The translations under genes were made by a program, and so were the position numbers. Below the pieces are notes generated by a model. It did no database searches, was not told the DNA's origin, and worked only from the letters and a program-made list of their open reading frames with translations. Positions 11,801 through 21,756 of a DNA stretch of 64,000 nt are shown piece after piece (the stretch's first letter is position 1; the number at the start of each line of letters is the position of its first letter). Source of the DNA: Apteryx mantelli (lineage: Eukaryota > Chordata > Aves > Apterygiformes > Apterygidae); contig NC_089990.1 of the NCBI RefSeq assembly GCF_036417845.1, forward strand, positions 1,805,501 through 1,869,500, read 5' to 3'.

Positions 11801-14440
11801 CACCTCCGGCAGCACGGTCACAGCGTGAAGCGGGCCATTTTGCTCCACAGATAGTTGCCTGAGCAGCTCTGTCACGGTAATCCCCAGAAAATGGTGTGTA
11901 ATGCACACGATGAGGTGGAAACGGAGGTGGCAGCCATTAAAGGGTTTTTTTTTCCGCCGTGGTTATTACGGAAAATGCCCAGGCGAGTTGGAACGGGGAA
12001 GATCTGGAGCAGCTGCTCCCGCGTGCTGCTCCCGGTCTGGCAGAGGCAGGGGCTGTTCCCCTGGAGTTAATGGCTTGTGCCGGTTTTCCCAGGCAAAGAC
12101 TGTGCCGGCGTCAGTGTTTCTCCAGGGCAGGGAGCCTCGTGCACCAGGTCTCTAGATATTTCGTTTAGTCTTGCTCTTCAGGCGAAGCAGCTTATTAAAT
12201 TGCCCCAGTGGTCTGGCGACACCGCGGAGACCAGCTAGTGATAGAGCACCGACACGGGATCTTGGATGCCCAGCTTAAAGTTTTCCCTGTGCCGGTGCCT
12301 GGCTTTCCTGAAGCCGGAAAAGCAGGGCTGGTTTTGCCCGGCAAACCTGCCTTTCGGTGTGCTCTTTCCCCGGGGGAGCTCAGAGGCGAGTTTGCTGCCT
12401 TCTGCTCAAGCCGTTTCCCAGCCGCCTTCCCTCTCGCGTGGCTCCGTTGCGTGGTTGCCCACGGTTGTCCGCGGCAGACCGTTCGGAGGCCTCTCTACAC
12501 ACAAATTCCCCCTTCTCTTCCCGCTGCTGGATCACTTCATCGTGTTCTCGTTAAGGAGGGAGACGAGACAAGCTGAGATGTTCTTGGAAGTTTCTTGAGA
12601 GCTGGAGTTTGGGACGGGCCATTCGGGGGCTTGCTGGTGTGGGAGAGGGAACTGGGATTTCGTTAATGAAATCCGAGCGCTGCCGTCAACCCCCCCCTCC
12701 AGACCCGGCTGACTCATACGGACTCGTCCCTAGGAGTCTTGCTCCATGCGGGAGCCGATTTCCTCCCGTGTTCATTTTTGATGAACAAGGTAAGGTCCTA
12801 GCTTGGGCTTGGATCACTGCCTAGCATGTCCTAGCGTCTAGAGCTGTGCAGAAATCTGGTGGTTTCTCCTGTTCATTTATAGTACGGACTTTGGAGCAGG
12901 ACAGCTGTACGTTTTTAAAGATTTCTCGAGGCTGATGGCCTGTTTTTCAGAGCAACGGAACAGCCACGTAACTCTGAAAGAGCCAGTGCGATCTGCAGTG
13001 GAGCTGGATGACAGGGAGTAAGAAGGACCGTATAAGCGAGATGCAAGTTTTAAAAGGAGAGAAATCTCCATGCTTGAGGATACAAACCAAGTGCTGACGG
13101 CCTGAGGTTAGACAAGTGCTCCGCTCTGGAGAGTTTAGTCATCTCGGTAGGATTTCCAGCATCACCCTCCAGAGCCCCTGGTGCTGGTGACTCCTGGGGT
13201 GGGGTGGGTGCAAGACACGTCCTAGCCCCTAGGAGGGTGTTTCTTGGGGCAAGGGTGTCAGTGTTTGGTGAATAACTGAAGTTTGGGGCTGAGGGCACTT
13301 GCTGGAGCTTATGATCCCCGGCGAGGAGTGTGGGTCAGGTGCCTCTACTGATGATTTTACGAGTGCCAGCAGCTCTCCCTCTGCTGAGCATGAGCCGTTG
13401 CTAGCGGATCTGCAGCTGCCAGCACGAGGTGACAAGCTGCACTTTGCACGCCGGCTGCCTCCTCGCGCAGAGCTCTCCAAGGGGGTGTCTGCTCCGTGCC
13501 CCGCACCCCTCTGCCACCTCCCGTTCGAAAGGTTTCCGGGCGCTGCTGTCCCTCCCGCTCCCAGCAGCCGACGTCCCGTTTGCTCAGGCTGCTCCGCTGG
13601 AGGAGACAGCGGCAGACACGCGGTACGGACAAGAGATATTCCTGGGAGGGCGGGTGGAAGGAGTGATGAGCGTTGTATTGGCTCCCTGCGCTGCCTGCCG
13701 GATGCCGTCGGGGGGTTCATTCTTGCGTGCAGCCTGCAGACCTCATCTGAGCCTTCGCTGCCGTGGCTTCTGCAGGTCGCAGCCGCTAACGGCGATGCTA
13801 TTTGTAGAAACGCTGTTTGTCGTTTGTGCTCTGCAAAACGCTGCGTCCTGTCCAGCCTGAGCGCCGTCCCCATTAGCCGGGCACCTGCTCCCCTCCCGGC
13901 CGCGGTGTTGTGCGGCTCTGGGCTGGCAGAAATTGGAAACTTCTGCTGCTAGGGAATGCATCTGCCTGCTTCTTAAGAAGTATCCCAAGCAGGACGCATG
14001 CTGCCCCAAAGTCCTGTGAATTTTGCTGCCTGCCACTTTGTTTCCAGGCGAATTCTAGGTGATTGATTTTGATCTCTAAATCCTTAATTAAAATCTGGAT
14101 CTTTGTAACGGCCCCAGTAACTCTACCTAGCACCGTTTCGCGTAGAAACAAACAAGCTGCAAAAATTCCCTCCGCTGTGCCCTAAACCCACCCGTTCCCA
14201 GCGAGAGCGGCTGCTGCTGTGCAGGACCATCTTCCTGAAAATCCCCATCCTGCACCGCCTCGGCTGGTCTCGGCAGCCGCCATCTAGCACAAAGAGAAAT
14301 CTGGTCTCTGAAGTACCTGTGATTCGGAGCAATTAGAGCATTATAGCTCGATATTGAACTGGTTGGAAAACATATCTGTGTAGCTATGGAGAATATACCT
14401 GAGAAAGTGCTTGCGAAATCAAGTCACTTGATTGAATGGT
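8831..14440 (+). other. NALF2 intron 1, CpG-rich middle part
   Basis: GC-rich and unusually CpG-dense intronic DNA, densest at about 8.9-11.7 kb. Long open frames on both strands (for example 10506-11603 minus) are low-complexity Arg/Ala/Gly/Pro products of the base composition and match no family. I see no splice-flanked conserved exon. Scattered AP-1-like TGACTCA motifs occur at about 11185 and 12709. Confidence 0.55.
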
Positions 14441-14506
14441 GTTTTTGCAGCTTTCCGAGTTTTCCCGCTGTTACCTCTGCGCCGATGTTTGTGAAGCGAC
14501 GTTCAG

Positions 14507-14704
14507 ATGAGTCTCTGCCTGCGTATGCGAAAGCAGCGTTTATTTGCCGTGATGTGTTACTTGTTTTTCGTTATTCTCCTGGTGCAAATGAGTTTGTCTC
14601 AGAACCAGGAAACGGTAGTAATTGCCCAGGACAGAGAGGATGTAACGACGGCGAAGAACTCGCAGCACGGTTTGTTCAGCGGAAGAGCCCAAAACCAGTT
14701 ATGA
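14507..14704 (+). other. Small ORF with a signal-anchor-like N terminus (unconfirmed)
   Basis: A 65-codon ATG frame with a short basic start (MRKQRLF after an upstream Met), a hydrophobic run FAVMCYLFFVILLVQ and a polar Gln/Asn/Asp/Glu-rich tail. Unlike neighbouring frames, it is not an Arg/Ala/Pro composition artefact. A good acceptor (gtttttgcag ending 14450) lies 56 bases upstream, and a moderate donor (acg|gtagta) lies at 14614/14615 inside the frame. This layout resembles the first coding exon of a secreted or type II membrane protein. I do not recognise a family, and it could be chance. Confidence 0.15.
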
Positions 14705-15439
14705 ATAATCAGGAGTTCAGTTAAAACCTTACCGCTTCTCATGTGGTTTGGGACTAGGAAACGGGACCAGACCTGAAATAGAAGTGGGATGTCACGAGCA
14801 GCCCTCCCGGCATGCGCCGAGCCGAGCCGGGCCGGCGCGGGAGGGAGCCGCGGCCCTGCTGGGGTGGGAGCCTGGGTGTCGAGCGCTCGCTGCAAGAAAC
14901 GGGGCGGACGCGCGAGCCGTGGCTCTTCCCCGGCCGGGGTTTCTGCGTCATGCGTCGTGGAGGCACCTTCGCAGCCGTTTCTGCAGCTTTTCGCTCGGCG
15001 TTTCGTCACCTTTGGTACCGAGGGAAGCCCGGGCAGGGGCTGCAGACGGCTCGGTGCCGCTTCCTCGCTGCAGCCCTTCTGCAAGGAGGTGGTTCTCGCG
15101 TGGCAGCTTCTCCTGCCACGAAGACCTGGGCTCTCGCTCGGGGTCTCCAGGAGCAGCTTGAGATGCGCTGTGGTTTCCCGCAGTGGTTTCCTCCTTCCCG
15201 CCAAGCCCCTGCGTTTCACATCCAGCCCCCGGGGCAGCTCCGGGGCCCTGCGTCTCCCCCCGCTCGCTGCTCGGAGCGAGCAGGAGGCGATCCCGTGGGA
15301 TCCCGAAGCCAAAGGCAGAGCATAAGGAATTGCCTGGCTTTCTGGACGCTTCTCGCTTATTGAAATGCAGGCAAAGCACCTCCATTCGGTAGCGCCGGGC
15401 ACGTTAGACATACTGATTAGGCACATAGTACTTTAACCA

Positions 15440-15735
15440 GGCGTATTAACTGCATTTCCTCCAGGATGAATCTCATTTATTTCTTGACCATATGCTTAAC
15501 CTCAGTGGGTTCCTTCATATTATTTCTCCGTCCCTACTGGAGTTCACAACAGCTCCTTATTTGGCAGTATCGGCAAATGTCATTAACGGGCTGTTTACCT
15601 CCTCTTCTCGATGATTAACGAAGGCGTTAAAGCTAGATCTCATGTCAGCCTCAGTGGCATCTTGCCGGACATCTTTCTCCCTAGCGCTCTTCTGGGATAT
15701 ATCACCAGTAATCAAAATAGGTGATTAATGTTCAT
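15440..15735 (-). mobile_element. CR1/L3-type LINE relic, reverse-transcriptase 3' region
   Basis: Read on the plus strand, 'ttggcagtatcggcaaatgt' followed by cattaacgggctgttta, the phrase gatgattaacgaaggcg and the later ctagcgctcttctggg parallel the antisense of CR1/L3 ORF2. That consensus has the order gtcatccgcaaa...ctgtttacctc...ccattaatgaaaatgtt. The element is heavily diverged with no intact frame, hence ancient. Ends are approximate. Confidence 0.5.
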
Positions 15736-16133
15736 AGAGTGCTTTGGAAGTTTAGGTCTCTGCGCTGGTGTTATCACAGAAGGAGAAGGCTGCTCGGTTC
15801 AGCTCCTCGTTTTCCAGGGACAAGCCAGGAGCGTTTCCAAGTCTGCTTTTGATCTAACCCATCTTTGAGTGTCTCAAGCCGGGGAGGTCTTGTCCCTTTG
15901 GACAGACGGGCTATTCCCGCTTTGGATAGCCTGGGAATGCTGCGTTATAGAGAAACAGCGCGGGAGCGTTGCCGTTGGGCCGTCAGCCCCTTCGGCCCCT
16001 CTCCGGTTCCTGTGACAGCGCTCCCGTCCCGCGCGCATCGGTCTCGCGGGTATCTCCGCTGGCTTCCTACGGGATTGCCTGTTCCCCGTGGCGTGAGCCT
16101 TGTGCCAAAAGCCGTCTTGCTAAAGACTAGCCG

Positions 16134-16143
16134 CTATAAATAC
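16134..16143 (+). promoter_or_regulatory. CTATAAATAC motif (TATA-like)
   Basis: The ten-base motif CTATAAATAC occurs here, again at 18909-18918, and on the minus strand at 8664-8673. It reads as a strong TATA box or near-MEF2 site. Function is an inference only. Confidence 0.2.
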
Positions 16144-17164
16144 CTATCTCGGCAGGCCCCGATGAGCCAGTCAGCCTGGAAAAGAGACAAGACGGGTATG
16201 ATAAGATGTACAAAAGTGTGAGTGGCCCAGAGAAAACGCCTAGGGAGGGACTGTTGGATGGAGCTACGAGCAGCTGGGCTCAAAGCCTCCGAAAGGAGGA
16301 GAGTTGGCACGCGAGGTCTGGAACGCCTTGCAAAGGATGTTGTGGACATAGACAGCTCACGTGGGCTCGGGGGTCCTGGATGAGACCTTGGAAGAGAAAC
16401 CTCCTGGCTGTTACTAAGCAGACAGGGGAAATCTCCGTCTGCGGAGTCCTCTGATTTGCTGGGGAAATCCAGCGAGCTGCAAGCAGCCTGGGGCTGCGGC
16501 ACGTTCGGGAGAGACGTAGGCTTGGCCTGTCCTGCTCCTCCCGGGGTCCTCCTGCGGCCGGAGGGCTGGACAGACCCTCGCTCCGAACCGCTGCGGCTTA
16601 AGGGCTGTTCTGCTGGGGGGGGGGAGGGGGACACGGGAAGCCGGATCCTTTCTCCTGCCTAGGAGAAACTGGGATCCGCGTCTGTCCGGTTGCACGCGAG
16701 ACGGAGAGCAGCGGCTCCGGCAGGATGGAGGGCGTCCCCCCGGGGTCCCGGAGAAGGGTGTCTCTCCCATGCCGGCGCAGGCAGAGCGGGAGCGGTGCCG
16801 GCCTGGGTGTCTCTCCGGCCTGCTGGTCACCATGGAAACTGAGCGGGAGCCGGGATTTTTCCCGACCTCTCTCGCTCTCGCGCAGCCCGCCGTCCCCCGC
16901 GCGCTAGGGCCCCCCGGAAGGGGGGGGGGGTCTTCGCAGGCAGCGTTCGGCCGGGGTAAAAACCGGATTCCAGCACTCGGGGCTGACACAAGCCGTGCCC
17001 AGTCCGGTCGTGTCCGTCAGTGGAAGCTACCAGCAAAAAATGCTTAGGAAATGATCAGTTTTTTCTGCATTTGCAGTTTCAGGGACCTCCGCACGCTGGT
17101 TAAGTGCAATAGGCACATGCAGCCGCCCAGACCGCCCCGTGCCAGGGCCGGGCGGTAGGGTACA

Positions 17165-17190
17165 TGTCTGTCTGTCTGTCTGTCTGTCTG
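17165..17190 (+). repeat. TCTG tetranucleotide microsatellite
   Basis: About six and a half perfect tandem tctg units within intron 1 of NALF2; probably polymorphic in length. Confidence 0.9.
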
Positions 17191-17762
17191 ACCCAGGTGA
17201 GGTGTCCTGCACGAGTGCGGGGGCCGCACTGCCAAGACGGGGCGCTCGCTTCTCTGCCGTCGGCCGTGGCGGAAGGGGAACGTGCCAGACCCTGCTCGCC
17301 TCGGCTCTCGGCGGGCAGCGGGCAGCGTTGCCCGGAGCAGGTTGCATTCGGCCCTTTGCATTGCAGCCTAAACCTGGTATTACGTTGCTAACAGCAGTTC
17401 CCATCAGCCCAAACCCGGTATTACATCGCCAAGGGTGCTCGGGACCCGCCGCTTCCCACGGAGGTGGAAGATACCCTGTCCGCCGGGAGAAACTTCTCCC
17501 GGACCCCGTCAGCTGGTGGGTAATTTATGGCTTGTGGCACTGAAGTGTCTAGCCTTTATTTTTTTTATATCCTATCTAATGTAACAGGATGTTCTCATTA
17601 TCTGTATAAATGTTTAATCTACTCTTGAGTCCTGCTAAGCTCTTGGCTGCAGCAGTATCTAATGGGAGTGAATTCCTCAAGCGGGTCTAATAGATTGCAG
17701 GGACCTGATTTTTCTGTCTGTCCCGACTCTGTCATATTCATCTTCAACTTCATAACTGTCTT

Positions 17763-17798
17763 TAATTACTTTTTAACTAATTAGTCTGATAATAATTA
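17763..17798. promoter_or_regulatory. Three TAATTA homeodomain cores at 15-base spacing
   Basis: TAATTA occurs at 17763-17768, 17778-17783 and 17793-17798, so consecutive starts are exactly 15 bases apart. TAATTA is the palindromic core bound by many homeodomain proteins. The cluster sits in an AT-rich patch (about 17540-17830) between CpG-rich segments of intron 1, which suggests a constrained element. Binding and function are inferred. Confidence 0.35.
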
Positions 17799-17830
17799 GG
17801 CAACTAACTAACCCACCGGTTACCTACGGC

Positions 17831-20800
17831 CTCATCCGAGCGCCACCAGAAGAATTGGGGCTGTTCCCTGGTTCTCCGGTGTGTTTTTCTCAGGATGTGC
17901 TGGCGGCTGTAACTAATGCAAAGAAACCGTTTGGCTTCTGAGCGCTATTCTGAGCTGCCCGACTTGTCCCACAGCTCCTGCAGCCTCACCAGTTCCTCCT
18001 CGAGCTTCCCGTTTCTGATGCACTTTTTCCGCCAAACAGTCGTGTTTAGGATGTTGGCTGATCGCCCTCTCTGTTCTGCGCCGTCCTGGTTTGCGTCTGA
18101 CCTGCCACGGTCGCCGCTCTTTTCTGCCGGATGCCCGCTTCCCGAAGGATACCAGCTTGGGTGCATCGGCCCGGCCACCCCCGCCAGCCCACGCCGCGTT
18201 TTCTGCTTGGGGACGGTTGTTTTTGCCGCTGAGCGGTGATTCGGTTGTAGCTGCTTAGAGAAGCTCTGCACCGTGGCGAAATGCTTTTCCTCCCTGCCTT
18301 GGGCTGCTCGGCTTGTTCTCGCCTTCCGCTTGCTCCCTTCTAATCCCCGGCTGGTCGGGACACTCGACCACCTCCATGTGGGCGGCTGGAGTCGCTCCTG
18401 CCTTGGGCCGGGATTTTTGGTGTTTGCTGCTGCCCTGAGCTCGCTCGGCATCCGCCCCTCGCCGCAGGAACGCTCCCAACGCGTCTGCGTGCGGTGACCC
18501 GGGCCGGGTCTTGCCCGGCTCCCAGCGTCACCTTTCCCGTGAAGAAGCGCTGTGCCGGGAGCTTTGGGGACGTCTGAGGCTTAGTCGCACCTCCGCAGCC
18601 GGTTTGGCCTCTCCAGCCGCTGCCCCCGGCACCAGCCGGCCCGGCAGCGCGAGGAGCCGGCGGGCAGGAAAGCGGCACCGCGTTCGCTTTGCGGCAGCTT
18701 CGGTCTTAAATCGCGCACCGCGGGCGGCGTGAGGGGCTGCCCCGGCGGAGGCAGGGCGCTCGAGCGCTGCTCCCTGCGCCAGGCGCCGCTCCCGGTGCGG
18801 AGAGCGGGATCGGCTCCCGCCAGCCGGGGCGCCGCGGCTGCTCCGGCTCCCGGCGCTTCTCCCATAAACAGCCGAGGAAACTCTCTTTTTTTATTTTTTT
18901 TTATTTCCCTATAAATACTCAGATCGGTTATTCATTATTAATGTTGCTATTTTGTTTGTGGACGGGGAACCAGGGCCCTTCCGTTTGCAAGGTTTAAAAA
19001 AAAACCCAAAAGTTGTTGTGCAAGGGGTTTCCCTGTTCCCTACGCTCTGTCGGTGGCACCGACCGGAATAAAAAAGGACTCGGTCCCCAACGCGGAGAAG
19101 GGGGCTGCGAAGCGGCGGGCTGGGAAGGGCAGCCGGACCGCGGCGGCGCCAGCAGCCCGTCGCTCCCGGTTAACGGAGCAGCCTGCAGCAGGGCCGGCGG
19201 CGGCTCCGGCTCCGTCCAGGAGCGGCACCGGGGCCCACGGGACGGCGAGCCGGCCGCGGCGCCGGGCTCCCGGCGGGAGATCGCGGGCCGCCAGGCGCGG
19301 GGGCGTTGGGATCGGCGCTGCGTCTCAATCCAGGAGGAAGCGAGTGACAGGCGCTCCCGGAACGGCTTAAACAAAGGCTCCCACGTGCTTTCGGTGAATT
19401 AATTTCAATCAGGCGCTTGCTGCGCGTCGCCGAAAATACCGGCTGCTCGGTCCAAACGCGCGCGGGGAGCCCGGGGGGGGGATGACGGCGGGGGCACGGT
19501 GAGAGCGCCCAGCCGGAGCTCGGGCGCCCGAGCGGGAAGCGAAGCGGGAGCATCTCCGTTACGGCCGGAGGCGGCGGGAAGCGGCGCGGGTGGAGGCCGG
19601 CAGTCGGGTCCTGCCAAAGCCCTTCCCGGCCGCGGCATTTCCCGGGAGGGAGGACTCGGCGGCATCAGCTCCCTGCAGCATCCCGTCTCCCTTGTGCCCG
19701 GCCGCGTGGTGTCGCAGGAACGGCAGGGAAGGACAAAGCCCTGCAGATACGGCGGCTGACTGCGGAGGAGCCGCTCGGTCTCCGCTCCGTGACCGCTGGC
19801 TGTCCCTCTCCCAACCTCCTCGTCTGCTCCCGGGTCTTCTTCTGGTGCTTTGCCCCTTCCCACGCATACCTTCACGCTCCGTGTCCTGGGCCGTGCCTTC
19901 CTGTCGCGCTGGCCTTCTCCTCTCTCAACTCCAGCCAAGACGCCGCTTCAAAGGAGAGCATGGAATAGCGGCGCTGGGAATTTACTGTTGCCCCTCTCGC
20001 TCCGCTGGCGCTGCGTGGGAGCGCGGGTCCCTTTTGCCTTTGCTGCGTGCCGTGAGTTTCTCAGGACGCAGCCTGCCCGCTGCCCTTGTTGTACAGCCCG
20101 CGGCACAAGTGGGGCCCCGTCCTCGCCCGCTTCCGAGGCGCTTCCGTACCGAGCAGCCTCAATGTGGATTGTGTTTGGATTCAATACATTTGTTCTACAG
20201 CAGCGCCTGGAGGCAGCCCACCAAGACTGGGGCCGCCTTGTACTCGACAGCGTCCAAGCGCGGGTAGTCCCTGCCAGGGGACCTCGCAGGGCGGAGAGAC
20301 GGGACACGCCAGGATGCGGGGGGAACCGAGCACGCCGTGGGAGTCACGTACGCTGCGGGGAGAATGAGGGGGTTTGTGCTCTGGGAGCCCGGCCCCACGC
20401 GGGGTTTCCTGTTGGGGCAGCAAGGCGTGAAGGTTTTGCGCTCGTCCGAAGGGGATCACCTGGAGCGCGAGCGCGCGGAGCTGTTACGGGCTCCCCTGCC
20501 CTGGCGCCGGCGGACGGGGTCGGGTTTGCTAACGGCAGGGCGGCTCCACGGGCGAGGATGGCTGCAACCGGCCGGCCAGGACCACGGCCACGAGCCGGGC
20601 CGGCTCCACGGCGCGCAGGTCTCCTGCCGGGTGTCCCAGCCCGCGACGCTCCTCGCGGGACGAGCGCGTCTCCCCGGGGCGGCTCTGCGGGGTGAAGCCA
20701 GGATGGTGTTACTCGCCGTTTTGCTCCAAGGCCGGAAAGTCGCGTTTGCCGGGGTGAGACGGAGCTGTGCCCTCGACCACGCTGAGCGGCTTAGCAAGGA

Positions 20801-21674
20801 ACTGAGGCCGGAAGCGCGGCGCCGGTCGTTCCCGGATAGCATCCCCGGGAAGCCGTTGCCGAGAGCGACCAGCATTAACAAATGCTCTCCGGGGTGGCCA
20901 CGGGACAGCGTGGGTGAATACAGGTTTCCGCTTTAATTTTTAATTTTAATTCCATTTTAATTGCATGCATACATTTGTACGGACGGGTCCAGATCTGCGG
21001 TTTCAGACCTTCCTCTTGTCCTTTGCCAGCTCCAAGCGTTCCCAAAGCGCCCATCGGGCTGCCCAGTGTTGCGAACTTTAGTACGGCAGGATTCTTATCT
21101 TGGTTTTGAGCGTTTGAGGTGCGTGTAGGTCATGCTTTAAAGCTGTTTTTCCCCGTAGGGTTGAAAGATATGAGCTTAGGGAGTTGTGTGCTTCTCAAGC
21201 TAGTTTTGAGTTGTTTGGGGGTTTTTTGGTTTTGTTTTCTGGGTGTTTTTTTCCATAGAAGACAAGGCTTTCGGATAATCTCTTCGTTCCAAGAGCTGAG
21301 GATTAAAATTAAAGATGCTAAAAACCACAAGCTGCTTCCTGAAGTCACCGAGGGCAGCAGCGCTGCTGCTGGGGACCTCTCGGTCCGGCCCCGCTCGGCT
21401 CTCGTGTCACTCCGGGGTAATTGCAGGGTGACCTCGGTGAAGAGATCAGAAATCGCTGCAGTGGCCGCGCGGGGCCGTGAAGCGGGTCCCTGCGTGCGGC
21501 ACCGGGAGAGGCAGCTCAACGTGGTGGGAAGCAGAGCGGCTTCTCCAGCCAGGACTCTCGCCCCCCCGTTAAGGCGAATCCCTCGCTCCCTCCCGCGCCG
21601 GACCCTGGCTCGGCCTCGCTTTGCGTCCCCGCGGCCGCTGCCCGTGGTTGCGGCAGGGACGTTTACACCGTGCT
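17831..21674 (+). other. NALF2 intron 1, second CpG-rich part
   Basis: CpG-dense intronic DNA broken by AT-rich patches at about 18880-18970 (contains CTATAAATAC at 18909) and 20930-21320. No family-like protein frame or RNA gene is seen; the long open frames are GC shadows. Confidence 0.5.
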
Positions 21675-21675
21675 C

Positions 21676-21756
21676 TAGGTGACCCTGCTGGAGCAGGGCG
21701 GTTGGACTTAGATGATCTCCAGAGGCCCCTTCCAACCTCAGGCATCCTGGGATGCT
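21676..21756 (+). mobile_element. CR1 LINE 3' end, avian type
   Basis: The sequence starts near ctctaggtgaccctgctgga and continues gcagggcggttggacttaga, tgatctccagaggccccttc and caacctcaggcatcctggga. It closely follows the conserved 3' end of bird CR1 elements (tagatgatctccagaggtcccttccaacctca). Only the tail of the element is kept, as in most 5'-truncated CR1 copies. It ends without perfect ATTCTATGA repeats, so it is moderately old. This is the strongest taxonomic clue in the window. Confidence 0.85.

Noticed and set aside
10075-11908. Several long frames on both strands in the CpG-rich intron
   Set aside because: Overlapping frames on opposite strands with low-complexity Arg/Ala/Gly/Pro content; explained by GC-rich DNA having few stops.
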